Shown one piece after another: positions 1-9,320 of a stretch of 64,000 nucleotides of DNA (positions are counted from its first letter, which is position 1; each line of letters starts with the position of its first letter). The notes beneath the pieces were generated by a model that ran no database searches, was not told where the DNA came from, and was given only the letters and a program-made list of their open reading frames with translations. Source of the DNA: Flavobacteriaceae bacterium CG2_30_31_66 (lineage in GTDB: Bacteria > Bacteroidota > Bacteroidia > Flavobacteriales > Flavobacteriaceae); the NCBI GenBank assembly GCA_001873065.1, contig MNYM01000003.1, positions 33,332 to 97,331 of the forward strand, written 5' to 3'. The translations under genes were made by a program, and so were the position numbers.

Positions 1-396
1 ACCTTTATTTGTTGTTATAACTCCGCTAGCTTCACCATCGTATAAATTCATTCTCATAGTTTGGTTTATGATTTCACCAACAGGAGTGATAATTATATTT
101 CCGACATAAACTCTTGAATCTGTATATTCAAAATTTGGAATTTGATTATGAGAAATGGCTTTGTAATGAGCCATCAGCATTCGCAGTCCATTAGAATTTT
201 TAGGGTCTTTCATAATCATTGCTCCCTCAATTCCATTACCTATAAAAGCACCATGATAAAAATTTTCGTCAATATTATTATTCCAAGTAAGATCTTGTTT
301 CGCAATAAATTCTGCCCAATTTGAAGGCTGTGAGTAACCAAGAAAGATTTGACTAAACACAAAAAATGCTAGTATGAAAATATTTTTTTTATTCAT
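1..396 (-). CDS. GH95-like (six-hairpin) glycoside hydrolase, N-terminal part, cut by window edge
   Basis: The start codon at 396 opens a frame that stays open for 132 codons to the window edge, so the C-terminal bulk is missing. Residues 1-23 (MNKKNIFILAFFVF..., ending GYSQ) form a Sec signal peptide. The mature start carries a segment reading W-AEF-AKQDLTW, then GAFIGNGIEGAMIM. The last part resembles the IGNG-x-GAM segment at the start of the N-terminal beta-sandwich of GH95-type fucosidases/galactosidases and related six-hairpin enzymes. It is exported and probably periplasmic. It lies behind the T9SS protein gene of PUL A in the same direction, but a long inverted repeat separates them, so it may be a separate unit. 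GH95 proper, GH65-like or a DUF5703-type protein cannot be told apart from this fragment. Confidence 0.6.
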   Translation of the reverse strand, partial: MNKKNIFILAFFVFSQIFLGYSQPSNWAEFIAKQDLTWNNNIDENFYHGAFIGNGIEGAMIMKDPKNSNGLRMLMAHYKAISHNQIPNFEYTDSRVYVGNIIITPVGEIINQTMRMNLYDGEASGVITTNKG

Positions 397-526
397 TGTT
401 ACTATAACTTAAAGATTAATGTTTTTAGATACCTCCATTGGAAGCTTGAAAATTTGAAGATTGTGATTTTGATAACTAAAAAATAGTAGCTTGCTTTATT
501 TTAATTAAATTACTATTCACTTTTTT

Positions 527-580
527 AAATTCAACATTTTTAGCCAAATAAGCATCAAAAAAGCTAAAAATGTTGAATTT
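527..580 (-). terminator. Long perfect inverted repeat, terminator-like, behind the T9SS protein gene
   Basis: The arms at 527-544 and 563-580 are perfectly complementary over 18 bp (AAATTCAACATTTTTAGC and its reverse complement), with an 18-nt loop. It lies 19 bp past the stop codon at 599 and before the next gene at 396. It lacks a clear U-run on either strand, so it could be a terminator or a 3'-end stabilising hairpin. The rest of the 397-598 gap shows no gene and no clean TAnnTTTG promoter box. Confidence 0.55.
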
Positions 581-598
581 TAATTTGTGTTGTAAGAT

Positions 599-1639
599 TT
601 AATTTTTGATAAATTTCATTCTTTTTTGAGAATCTCCTGATAAAATTGATATAATATATATTCCAGATGATAAGCCTGAAACATCAATTTGTGATTTTTT
701 TTCACGAGAAATATATACTTCTTTACCTAAAATATTTACAATTTTAATAGTTGAAACATCCAAATTATTAATACCATTTATTTGAAGTCTATTATTAGTT
801 GGATTTGGATATATTGAAATATTATTTAGTTGTTCTGTTATAGAATCTATACTTAATGTACCAGCAGCTACTATAGAAATTTCTTTAGCGACTTTTTGTT
901 CAGCGAGCACTGTCCATCCAACCTTTTCTTTCATTTCAATGGCTAATTTATAATTCACTGGACTAGTTAAGTTTGCTGTTAGCGTTGCATTTGCAGGAAT
1001 TGTAAATGAAAATGAACCAGTTACATCTGTACCTGCTGGTGCAGAAGCTACATCCCCACCTACAAGAGTTGCTTGCCACGAATTAAATGTTTCATCACCG
1101 TATCTATTTATAGCACAGTAAATATAATTGTCTGAACCAGAGCTTGTATATTTATAATTTACGTTGATAGTACTTCCTACCTCTGCTGCTGTTAAATCAG
1201 AAGTAATCGTAATTGAATTTGAACTTGGATTAGTTGCTGCTATTATATTAATTTTTGTTGAAGGATATGCACCAGCCAGCCATGTAGTGCCGCCAACAGT
1301 CCTCATTTCAATTACTAATTTGTAATGAAATGTACTTGGTAAATCTGCAGTTAGTGTGGTTCCAGCAGGAATAAAAAGGTCGAATGAACCTGTTACATCA
1401 GTCCCTGCAGAAACAGGACTTAAAAATGCGTCTGCAATTTTCGCGTTCCATTCGCCACTTTCAGTATATTTATTTATTGCACAATAAATTTGTACATCAA
1501 CAGCGCTAGTAAATTTATAATTTACAGTAACTGTACTTCCTACTTCTGCTGTTGTTAATTCTGCTGAAGTAAACTCAATGGATTGTGCATTTATAAAACT
1601 TGCTACAAATAATGCAATAAAAAGTAATTGTTTTTTCAT
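599..1639 (-). CDS. T9SS-exported protein with two tandem beta-sandwich repeats
   Basis: This is a 346-residue protein of unknown function. Residues 1-19 are a signal peptide ending in NAQ. Residues about 20-135 and 142-257 are two copies of one all-beta module. Both copies contain TAEVGST(V/I)-VNYK(F/Y)TS, IYCAIN(K/R)Y, PAGTDVTGSF and YKL(V/I)IEM. Residues about 272-346 are a type IX secretion sorting domain (YPNPTNNRLQI, then GLSSGIYIISI and a basic end MKFIKN), so the protein should cross the outer membrane and be surface-anchored or released. It is the last gene of the PUL A run, 97 bp behind the GH53 gene. There is no catalytic motif I recognise. By size and context it could be a surface glycan-binding or adhesion protein, which is inference. 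Confidence 0.75.
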   Translation of the reverse strand: MKKQLLFIALFVASFINAQSIEFTSAELTTAEVGSTVTVNYKFTSAVDVQIYCAINKYTESGEWNAKIADAFLSPVSAGTDVTGSFDLFIPAGTTLTADLPSTFHYKLVIEMRTVGGTTWLAGAYPSTKINIIAATNPSSNSITITSDLTAAEVGSTINVNYKYTSSGSDNYIYCAINRYGDETFNSWQATLVGGDVASAPAGTDVTGSFSFTIPANATLTANLTSPVNYKLAIEMKEKVGWTVLAEQKVAKEISIVAAGTLSIDSITEQLNNISIYPNPTNNRLQINGINNLDVSTIKIVNILGKEVYISREKKSQIDVSGLSSGIYIISILSGDSQKRMKFIKN

Positions 1640-1736
1640 GATATAAAAATTTAAATTAATGGTTATGAGTTAATGATTGTAAAACAATAGAGCTTAACTC
1701 TGAATCTCTATTTTCTTTTCTATTGATTTATATTTT

Positions 1737-2957
1737 TTAATATTGAATTATTTCGTTCATCCAATTGATGCCGTCATGAAGATTGTGATTGAAATCCCAA
1801 AAAGCTTTGTTTTCCCAAGAAGAACCAGCACCATATTGATCTGGAAAAATTAAGGTGTTAGAACCAACCCATTCTCCTCCCCAATAAATAATTCCAATGC
1901 CACCTGCATTATACAATTCTTGACCAAAATCTTTTAAGTATTTTTTTTGAGTATTTGTAGTTGGTGGATTGTCATAACCTGCAGGAATATTTTCATTACC
2001 CAAAATATCAACATGATTATCATTTCCTCCAGTTCTAAAAAGCTGTGCTGTTTCCATGATTAAAAATTCTTTTTTGTAGGTATTTTTTACAAAAGACACA
2101 ACCTCTGTCCAGTTCTTAAAATCTCCCAAAGAATGCCAACCATGATAATGAGAAAGTGCCAAAATATCGAAATCCAAATTATTTCGAACATGTAATTTTA
2201 ACCAAGTTTTCAAATAAGAAGCATTAAAAATATGGCATGCAATCTTCATGTTTAATCCATATTTTGAGTTGATATCTCTCACTGCTTTTGTGCCTGCGTT
2301 TAATAGTTTTACGGTTCTAACAACACTGTAAGCAGGCAAATCAGTTTCAAGCATGTTAGGTTCTAAAAACCGTTGATTGGTCTCATTGCCAATAGCAACA
2401 ATTTCTGGAATCAATCCTGATTTTATAAAATCTTCTAAAACTGTGAAAGTATGTTTATAAACAGAATCTTTCAGTTTTTCAACATCATTGGCAATTGGTT
2501 GCCATTTTAGTGGCGCAACATAACCATTTAATCTATCATTGTCATTTAATGCCATTGACTGATAACCAAATGTTAAAAGCGTTTTTAAACCTGCATTTTT
2601 GGCTCTTTGCATTTCTATTTTCACTTTTGCTGGTGATCCAAAATCTACATCAGCATAACCAGTTGTGTAGCTGCTTTTGTAAGGTGGATTGTCAATTCGC
2701 AAGCGAGCGATATTTGCACCATGATCTGCAATACTTTTAAAAGCGTCTTTTGGAACGCCATTTTCTTTAAAAACAACACCTCCATACGTTTCTTGATGCG
2801 ATACATACGCCATGTAAGAACCTTTGTAAAAGACATCACTTGTTGTTGGAAATGGAACTTCTTCTACAGTAGGAATACCACTTTCAACAGTACAACTTAC
2901 TTGAAAAATGAAACTTAAAGCAATGATAATCTGTAGTATATGAGTTTTTTTAAACAT
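1737..2957 (-). CDS. GH53 endo-beta-1,4-galactanase, lipoprotein
   Basis: This 406-residue protein should hydrolyse internal beta-1,4-galactosidic bonds of galactan or type I arabinogalactan at the cell surface. A lipoprotein signal ends at Cys22 (FQVSC). The TIM barrel shows GH53 landmarks: YKGSYMAYVSHQE near the start, then GANIARLRIDNPPY, AGLKTLLTFGYQ, IVAIGNETN with acid/base Glu192, and LIMETAQ with nucleophile Glu302. The length is normal for the family. It lies in a tight run, 7 bp behind the SGNH esterase gene, in a HTCS-SusC-SusD-SusE-GH53 order matching known Bacteroides galactan loci. The GH53 family call is firm. Specificity for beta-1,4-galactan follows from the family and is not proven here. 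Confidence 0.9.
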   Translation of the reverse strand: MFKKTHILQIIIALSFIFQVSCTVESGIPTVEEVPFPTTSDVFYKGSYMAYVSHQETYGGVVFKENGVPKDAFKSIADHGANIARLRIDNPPYKSSYTTGYADVDFGSPAKVKIEMQRAKNAGLKTLLTFGYQSMALNDNDRLNGYVAPLKWQPIANDVEKLKDSVYKHTFTVLEDFIKSGLIPEIVAIGNETNQRFLEPNMLETDLPAYSVVRTVKLLNAGTKAVRDINSKYGLNMKIACHIFNASYLKTWLKLHVRNNLDFDILALSHYHGWHSLGDFKNWTEVVSFVKNTYKKEFLIMETAQLFRTGGNDNHVDILGNENIPAGYDNPPTTNTQKKYLKDFGQELYNAGGIGIIYWGGEWVGSNTLIFPDQYGAGSSWENKAFWDFNHNLHDGINWMNEIIQY

Positions 2958-2964
2958 TTTTTAA

Positions 2965-3717
2965 TTATATTAAATTGATTATTTTTTTCATCCAAATTCT
3001 ATATCCAGTTTCATTTAAATGAACTCCATCATTAGATAAATTCATATTCATCAAACCATCTTTATCTATAAATTCAGTATGCAATTCAATGAGTTGATAG
3101 GGATTATTTGATGCCGCATTTCTGAGCAATGAATTTGTTGTTTGAATTTTTTCTTTAATTTTTACAGTACTTGTAGGTAAAATTGTATGAACAAAAATGG
3201 TTGTATTTGGAGATTTTTCATGAATCTGATTGACAATTTTCAGGATGTTTTCATACACTTTTTCGGATGTCATATCATCTCTAAACAAATCATTAATGCC
3301 TATTAAAATGAAAACTTTTTTTGGCTCACAATAGGTAAGTTCATCCAATCTTGCCAAAACACCATCAGTGGTGTCTCCTGAAATTCCTCTATTTTTTGCT
3401 TTTGGATTGTTGACTCTTTTGCCCCAATCTCCCCCTTTTTCTGTGATACTATTTCCCAAAAAAACAATGTCATTTTTTGACAAAGGATTTTCTTTGAAAC
3501 TTGCAATTCTCTCTGGATAATGCTTCTTTGTAAAATCAGTATGTGAAGCAATTACCAAGTTTTTTGATGGATACATAGCATCTGGAATAGTGCAAGTTAG
3601 ATTTGCATTATCAAGTTCATTTTGATTATTGATACTTTGTGTACATGCTTTTAATGACATAAAAAACACGATAGCAACTAGCACTCTTAATCCCAAATAT
3701 TTCATATTGAAAACCAT
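2965..3717 (-). CDS. SGNH/GDSL-type carbohydrate esterase, lipoprotein
   Basis: This 250-residue protein has the SGNH blocks in order: VFLGNSIT (block I, Ser nucleophile), NRGISGDTT (block II, Gly), ILIGINDLFRD (block III, Asn) and NDGVHLNETGYRIW (block V, Asp-His). The N-terminus MKYLGLRVLVAIVFFMSLKAC is a lipoprotein signal; translation may begin at Met5 (3705) rather than Met1. The family removes acyl groups, commonly acetate, from glycans. Placed between the SusE-like and GH53 genes with short gaps (14 and 7 bp), it probably deacylates the galactan so that GH53 can cut. The acyl group and position cannot be read from sequence. Confidence 0.82.
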   Translation of the reverse strand: MVFNMKYLGLRVLVAIVFFMSLKACTQSINNQNELDNANLTCTIPDAMYPSKNLVIASHTDFTKKHYPERIASFKENPLSKNDIVFLGNSITEKGGDWGKRVNNPKAKNRGISGDTTDGVLARLDELTYCEPKKVFILIGINDLFRDDMTSEKVYENILKIVNQIHEKSPNTTIFVHTILPTSTVKIKEKIQTTNSLLRNAASNNPYQLIELHTEFIDKDGLMNMNLSNDGVHLNETGYRIWMKKIINLI

Positions 3718-3731
3718 TTTAAAAAACTTTA

Positions 3732-4559
3732 TTATTTTGGAGTTACTGTATATTTTCCTGTTACAAAATCAATCGTAATTTGATAAATCCCAGTAATTGG
3801 AGGAGATTTTATAGGACTTCCAATCCAGGGTGGATTTGTGTTTGATCCATTTTCTGTAAATGAACCTCCAGTTGCTGGCTGATTTGCGACCAAACCAACA
3901 TACGCAGGATTTCCCCAACCCATATTGCTACTGATGAAAGCAAAGTTTCTGTTTCCAATTAATTCGGTTGTAATCGTAAAAATTGCTTTGTTTGGAATTC
4001 TCGTTAATTTTTGATTCGCAGGAACTGGATACCCCCAATTGGATGGCACTGCATCACCTTGAAGATATAATTCTCCAGATAATGGAAGTGGAAAGAAAAG
4101 ATCTTCATAAGGTGTTACTGTAATCGTTTCAACTTTTGAATAAGAAGGCAATGCTCCATAATTTAAAGATGTTTTTAATCGCACTTTTATATTGCTTTCA
4201 ACATTCACATTTAAATCTTTGCTCAAGGCAATTGCATTCAATTTTGCATGTGTAAGAGACAAATTTGTACTCTCTGTAACTTCCGTTTCAGGATCAGAAA
4301 AATCGCCATTTTCAGCATCAATTTCTAAGGTGTATTGTAAAGGAGTACTAACGCCATATTCAGAAACATCCCAACTAAAACCAATAGCTGTTTGATCTTT
4401 ATTGGCTTTGCTTAAAATAATTTTAGTAGATGTTGGATTTATTAGCAACTCACCATCTATTGGAGGTATTGCAATATTCGAACTTTCACTATCTGTACAC
4501 GAATTAAATAGGACTGAAGTGAGTAGTATTCCTATCAAAATTTTTAAAATATTTTTCAT
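3732..4559 (-). CDS. SusE-like outer-membrane glycan-binding lipoprotein
   Basis: This 275-residue lipoprotein has the signal MKNILKILIGILLTSVLFNSC. An N-terminal SusE-type Ig-like domain follows (about residues 35-150), containing ATNKDQTAI-like text, IGFSWDVSEYG and LQYTLEID. The C-terminal half (about 160-275) is a starch-binding-like beta module with GELYLQGDAVPSNWGY, FAFISSNMGWGNPAYVGL and a final ITIDFVTGKYTVTP. This is the usual SusE/SusF arrangement: a surface-exposed binding protein next to SusD. It lies 47 bp behind susD1. The ligand is presumably beta-1,4-galactan, inferred from the neighbouring GH53. Confidence 0.85.
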   Translation of the reverse strand: MKNILKILIGILLTSVLFNSCTDSESSNIAIPPIDGELLINPTSTKIILSKANKDQTAIGFSWDVSEYGVSTPLQYTLEIDAENGDFSDPETEVTESTNLSLTHAKLNAIALSKDLNVNVESNIKVRLKTSLNYGALPSYSKVETITVTPYEDLFFPLPLSGELYLQGDAVPSNWGYPVPANQKLTRIPNKAIFTITTELIGNRNFAFISSNMGWGNPAYVGLVANQPATGGSFTENGSNTNPPWIGSPIKSPPITGIYQITIDFVTGKYTVTPK

Positions 4560-4606
4560 ACTATTTGTGTTTTATTATTATTCTTTTTAGTTTTTAAAGC
4601 ACTATT

Positions 4607-6169
4607 TTAAAAACCATCTATTTGTTTTAAATTAGGATTTGCCAACAAATCTGAAGTTGGAATTGGAAATAAATTGTATTTAGCATCTACTGCTCTTCCA
4701 AATTCTGCATTCCCTTTCCAAGCCCACAAATAACTGCCTGTTGTGAGTTTGTCATATCTAACTAGGTCTGTTCTTCTGTGAGTTTCCCAATACAATTCTC
4801 TAGCTCTTTCATCCAAAATGAAATCAAGCGTAAGTTGTGCGTTTGAAATATTTCCAGAAGTACTTGACGGATTATTTGCATAGGCACGTCCTCTAATTTG
4901 ATTTATATAACTAAGAGCCAATGCATTACTTCCTCCTGAACCACCTCTCAAAACGGATTCTGCGTATGTTAAATAAATTTCTGCCAAACGAAATACTGGA
5001 AAATCAATATCAGAAAGATTTCCAAAATTGTTATTTTGTTCTATGGGATTTCCATTTCGATCTTTGTTTCTGTATTTAAAAGACGAATAACCATCTGTAC
5101 TCGTTGAAATTGATTTTACTACTAAGTTTTGTCCACTTGTAAAAAACATACCACGTTTGTCAATAGAGGTATCTGGAGTTGGAAATAACGCCGGAATTTG
5201 TTGTGTAAAACGAAATGCTTGCCAACTGCTTGACATGCCATTGATACTTGCTGGAACACCTGCAGGACCCAATGCTAAAAAGTTTGTAGAATACCACGTT
5301 TGATTTGTATTGTCATAATTGATGGTGAAGATAAATTCGTTGGTATTCAAATGATTATCACCCAACATTAACCATTCATATTTTGATTCTAACCCATATC
5401 CTTCATTTATGATTTTGTTGCAGTAAGTTATTGCTTCTGTAAAATATTCATTTCCTGTATAGGTTTTTCCATTCAAATACATTCTTGAAAGTAATGCCCA
5501 AGCAGCAGCTTTATCTGGTCTTCCCCATTCGTTAGTTCTTGCATCTGCCAAATCTGAATCAATTTCTTTCAATTCTTTTTCAAGAAAAGCGAACAAATCA
5601 GCACGTTGAATTTGACTTGGAGGTGTAGTTCCTAAAGTTTCTTCTGTTGGAAAAGGAGGATTTCCATAGCTATCCATCAAAACCCAAAAACAATACGCTC
5701 TTAAAAATCTTGCTTCTGCCTTGAATTGATTTATTTCAGCAGTTTCTGATGCAGTAAAACCTCTTGAAGCTATTTTTTCATCTGAAGATTCATTGATGAA
5801 ATTGTTACACAAAGTAATCATGTTTATGGCAGCAGTATATACGTTTGCAATGGCTGGTGAATCTGCACTCCAAGCTAATTCATGATAAATTCCATCTCCA
5901 CCATCATTCCACGTACTTACTGCCATGTCAGTAGAATATTCTTGCATGCTCCAATAAAATCGTAAAAAAGTGCTGTAAGCAAGATTTGAATACACAGAAA
6001 CCAATGCTTGTTTATAACCTTCTACGTCTTTAAATTGTTTGTCAGAAGTAACCGTATTTAAAGGAACTTTATCCAAATCATCTGTACATGAATTAAAATG
6101 TACGACAGAAATGAACAAGATAAGTATCAGAATTAAGCTGTTGTAGTTTCGTTTTTTTAAATTTTTCAT
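4607..6169 (-). CDS. SusD/RagB-type glycan-binding lipoprotein of PUL A
   Basis: This 520-residue protein forms the lid of the SusC1 transporter and captures glycan on the cell surface. The lipoprotein signal ends at FNSC-TDD. Typical SusD features are DLDKVPLNTVTSDKQFKDVEGYKQALVS-like text at the start (here with K-F-D-V-E-G-Y), TPR-type helices (EARFLRAYCFWVLMDSYGNPPF), the late FPVFRLAEIYLTYAES segment, YINQIRGRAY and LDERARELYWETHRRTDLVRY near the C-terminus. The length is normal. It follows susC1 after 35 bp and precedes the SusE-like gene, so these are surely one transcript. Confidence 0.95.
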   Translation of the reverse strand: MKNLKKRNYNSLILILILFISVVHFNSCTDDLDKVPLNTVTSDKQFKDVEGYKQALVSVYSNLAYSTFLRFYWSMQEYSTDMAVSTWNDGGDGIYHELAWSADSPAIANVYTAAINMITLCNNFINESSDEKIASRGFTASETAEINQFKAEARFLRAYCFWVLMDSYGNPPFPTEETLGTTPPSQIQRADLFAFLEKELKEIDSDLADARTNEWGRPDKAAAWALLSRMYLNGKTYTGNEYFTEAITYCNKIINEGYGLESKYEWLMLGDNHLNTNEFIFTINYDNTNQTWYSTNFLALGPAGVPASINGMSSSWQAFRFTQQIPALFPTPDTSIDKRGMFFTSGQNLVVKSISTSTDGYSSFKYRNKDRNGNPIEQNNNFGNLSDIDFPVFRLAEIYLTYAESVLRGGSGGSNALALSYINQIRGRAYANNPSSTSGNISNAQLTLDFILDERARELYWETHRRTDLVRYDKLTTGSYLWAWKGNAEFGRAVDAKYNLFPIPTSDLLANPNLKQIDGF

Positions 6170-6204
6170 TTGTATAATTTTTTAGTTTGTATCTATCTAT
6201 TTTT

Positions 6205-9108
6205 TTAAAAATTTAAGTTGATTCCAAGAGAAAAAATTCTTGGTACAGGATACCCATTTTCACTTCCATTGTTAGATTCTGGGTCTAATCCATCATAATT
6301 TGTAAGTACAAAAACATTTTGAACAGTGAAATTTAAACCCAATCCAAGTTTAGAATTCATCAAAGTTTTCCCGAAATTATAGCCAATATTGATGTTGTCC
6401 ATCTTTAAAAAAGAGGCGTTTTGTAGGTAAAAATCACTGAATCTTTGCGTGTCATTATTAAATCTAAAAAGCGTGTCATAGTACAATCTGTTTAGATTTT
6501 GTGAAACTTGAAAATCAGTAATGGCAACAGTACTATTGTAAGGTTGAAAAAATAAATAATGACCTAAATTGGCGTGAAAAGCAGTACTTAAACTCCATTT
6601 TTTATATTGAAAACTCGTGCTAAATCCTAGTAAATATTTTGGCAATGCTGATTTGTTGGTAATATATCTGTCAGCTGCATTGATATTTCCATCATTATTT
6701 ACATCCACAACTTGACCTTCAATGGGCATTCCATTGGCATTATATACTTGATTGTATAGATAAAATGTATTTCGAGGAAAGCCTACTGTATTTACCAAAG
6801 TTGCATCACTAAATAATCCAACTCCATCATCATTTCCGTTGGTTAATTTGGTTATTTTATTAATGTTATAGGTTGCATTAAAATTTAATGTCCAATTGAT
6901 GTCATCTGTTTTTACAGGTGTTGCATTCAGATTGAATTCTACCCCTTTATTTTCCATAGAACCAATATTGAGTAGTAATTGGTTTCCAAAATTTACACCC
7001 AAAGGAATGGTTGTGTTGTTCAACAAATCTTTGGTATTTTTTTGATACAAATCAATACTTCCAGAAATTCTGTCTTCTAAAAATCCAAAATCCAAACCAA
7101 TATTAAAAGAAGCAGTTTGTTCCCATTTCAAATCAGGATTGTAAGCTTGAGGTGTAACAGTGATGTAAGGAGTGTCTCCAAAAGTATATCTGTTATTTAA
7201 AAAACCTGAATTGTATCCTGTTTGATAATAATAATTGGCAATACCATCTTGTTGTCCTGTGATTCCATAACTTACTCTTAGTTTAAGATTTGATAAAGAT
7301 TTGATGTCTTTCAAAAAAGTTTCTTCTTTCATTTTCCAAGCCAATGCTACTGAAGGAAATATTCCCCAGCGATTTTCTCTTGAAAAACGGGAAGATCCAT
7401 CACGTCTTAAAGAAGCTGTTAGCAAATATTTATTATCAAAATTATAATTCAAACGACCATAAAATGAAATAATAGCATTGCTAGGTTTATCAAAAGGAAA
7501 TGGAGGTTCACTGTTTGGAAACTGAGTTCCATCTGCTCTAAAAGAAGGATACGAATAATTGGTTGCTAAAAAATCGTTGTATGAATATCCTGCTGTAATA
7601 TCAAAATTACTTTTTAGAGATGGCATTTCTTTGCTATAAAAAAGATACGATTCTAGCAATAGATTTCTAACTTCACGAGATGGATTTGCATAATAAATAT
7701 ACCCTCCTGAAAGATCGCTTGGAAAATAATTTGGCTGAGCAGCATCTCTAAAAACACCTCTAGAAATGTCATATCCTGCATTTACGTTTACGTGTAAATC
7801 TGGCAAAAAGTGCGTTGAATAATCTAATTGAATATTTCCCAAACTTCGATAACTTTGATTCACTCTATCCACTTGTTCAAGCATACTCACAGGATTTATC
7901 AAAGCAATTGCAGGATTGTCTGCAAACTGAGTATATTGAAAAAAACCTCCATACGTTTGATCTTCTACATAAACTGGTTGAGTTGGATCAAAAGCTGTGG
8001 CTGTCCAAATGGCGTTTTGATTGGCAATTTTATCATCTTCAAACGAACCTTTTAAATTGATATTTACTTTTAAATGATTGTCAAAAAACTTTGGATTTAA
8101 GTTCAATAAAGCGGTAACTCTTTTATAATTTCCTGTTTTTAAATTTCCCTCTTGATCTAAAAATCCCACAGAAGCACGAAAAGGCAAATTTTTAATGGCG
8201 CCACTTACACTCACATTAAATTCTGATGTAAATGCGGGTTGAAAAATTTCATCTTGCCAATTGGTAGTTGCAGTTCCTAATGGAGTTCTGCTTGTTCCAA
8301 GCGTATTTACAACAGCTCTATATTCATCAGCACTTAAAACATCTGCATTTCTTATAATTGTAGAAACTCTTGTGTTTGTGGAGATATTTACTTTAAAAGC
8401 ATCCAAACTTCCTTTTTTTGTGGTGATAATTACAACACCATTAGAAGCTCTTGAACCATAAATTGCTGCAGAAGAAGCATCTTTTAAAACCGTAAAACTT
8501 TCAATATCATTTGGGTTTAACTGACTCAAAATTCCAGGACCATTATTTGAGCCTTCAATAGGAACTCCATCAATAATAAATAATGGATTGTTTGTGGCGC
8601 TCAATGACGAACCTCCACGAATTAAAATAGAACTTCCAGCTCCAGGTCTTCCTCCAGCAGGCGTTATTTGAACTCCAGGCAATTTGTTGGCAACTAAATT
8701 TTCAACATTCGTTGCAGGAATTTCTTGGAAATCTTTTTCGCTGATTGTAGCTACAGAACCTGTTAAATCTTTCTTTTTCTGAGTTCCATAACCGATTAAA
8801 ACAATTTCATTCAAACTTTCAGCTTCTTCTAACAACGAAACATTTACATTGGATGAAGTAACTTTTAATTCCACACTTTTATATCCAAGATATGAAAACA
8901 CTAAAACGTCACCAATACTTGCTTTTATGGAGTATTCACCATTAAAGTCTGAAATGTTTCCAATGGTTGTGCCTTTCAAAACTACACTAACTCCAGGCAA
9001 TGGAGTATCAGAACTTTTTTCTTTGATGATTCCACTAACAGTAATTTTTTGAGCTTGTGAAACTATTGAAAAACTGAGTAACACAAATAGACAGATTATT
9101 TTTTTCAT
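6205..9108 (-). CDS. SusC/RagA TonB-dependent outer-membrane transporter of PUL A
   Basis: This is the glycan importer of PUL A. The frame is open from 9144, but I prefer Met at 9108 because it opens the signal peptide MKKIICLFVLLSFSIVSQAQ; the upstream start would add 12 charged residues before it. The mature protein begins with a carboxypeptidase-regulatory-like domain (GVSVVLKGTTIGNISDFNG). A TonB plug follows with IGYGTQKKKDLTGSV and ILIRGGSSLSATNNPLFIIDG, then the 22-strand barrel ending in SLGINLNF. At 967 residues the length is normal. It pairs with SusD1 35 bp downstream. About 210 bp separate it from HTCS1, and that gap holds two small inverted repeats. Confidence 0.93.
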   Translation of the reverse strand: MKKIICLFVLLSFSIVSQAQKITVSGIIKEKSSDTPLPGVSVVLKGTTIGNISDFNGEYSIKASIGDVLVFSYLGYKSVELKVTSSNVNVSLLEEAESLNEIVLIGYGTQKKKDLTGSVATISEKDFQEIPATNVENLVANKLPGVQITPAGGRPGAGSSILIRGGSSLSATNNPLFIIDGVPIEGSNNGPGILSQLNPNDIESFTVLKDASSAAIYGSRASNGVVIITTKKGSLDAFKVNISTNTRVSTIIRNADVLSADEYRAVVNTLGTSRTPLGTATTNWQDEIFQPAFTSEFNVSVSGAIKNLPFRASVGFLDQEGNLKTGNYKRVTALLNLNPKFFDNHLKVNINLKGSFEDDKIANQNAIWTATAFDPTQPVYVEDQTYGGFFQYTQFADNPAIALINPVSMLEQVDRVNQSYRSLGNIQLDYSTHFLPDLHVNVNAGYDISRGVFRDAAQPNYFPSDLSGGYIYYANPSREVRNLLLESYLFYSKEMPSLKSNFDITAGYSYNDFLATNYSYPSFRADGTQFPNSEPPFPFDKPSNAIISFYGRLNYNFDNKYLLTASLRRDGSSRFSRENRWGIFPSVALAWKMKEETFLKDIKSLSNLKLRVSYGITGQQDGIANYYYQTGYNSGFLNNRYTFGDTPYITVTPQAYNPDLKWEQTASFNIGLDFGFLEDRISGSIDLYQKNTKDLLNNTTIPLGVNFGNQLLLNIGSMENKGVEFNLNATPVKTDDINWTLNFNATYNINKITKLTNGNDDGVGLFSDATLVNTVGFPRNTFYLYNQVYNANGMPIEGQVVDVNNDGNINAADRYITNKSALPKYLLGFSTSFQYKKWSLSTAFHANLGHYLFFQPYNSTVAITDFQVSQNLNRLYYDTLFRFNNDTQRFSDFYLQNASFLKMDNINIGYNFGKTLMNSKLGLGLNFTVQNVFVLTNYDGLDPESNNGSENGYPVPRIFSLGINLNF

Positions 9109-9161
9109 CCTTTTTGAATCTTTTTTCTTGTTGAAGAAAATCATTTTTAGTTGATTGTTTT

Positions 9162-9269
9162 ATTGGAATAAAAAATTCCAATATTTTATAATTTACTTGT
9201 ACAATAGTATGCGAAATATGAATTTTTGAGAGGGGTCAAATTCATTCAATGAGTAGGAAGAACTCATTG
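9162..9269 (-). promoter_or_regulatory. Upstream region of susC1 with two inverted repeats
   Basis: Arms 9162-9169 and 9175-9182 (ATTGGAAT/ATTCCAAT) form an 8-bp hairpin in the likely leader of susC1. Arms 9247-9254 and 9262-9269 (CAATGAGT/ACTCATTG) form a second 8-bp repeat just past the HTCS1 stop codon. Between them, 9232-9243 reads GGGGTCAAATTC, close to GGGTGTCAAATTC at 13440-13452 upstream of HTCS1. HTCS regulators bind upstream of susC, so these are operator or leader candidates. No clean TAnnTTTG box is present. Confidence 0.3.
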
Positions 9270-9320
9270 ATTTTTGAATTTTTCTATAGATTTAGGATAA
9301 TTTAGAATAATAAAGTCGAA

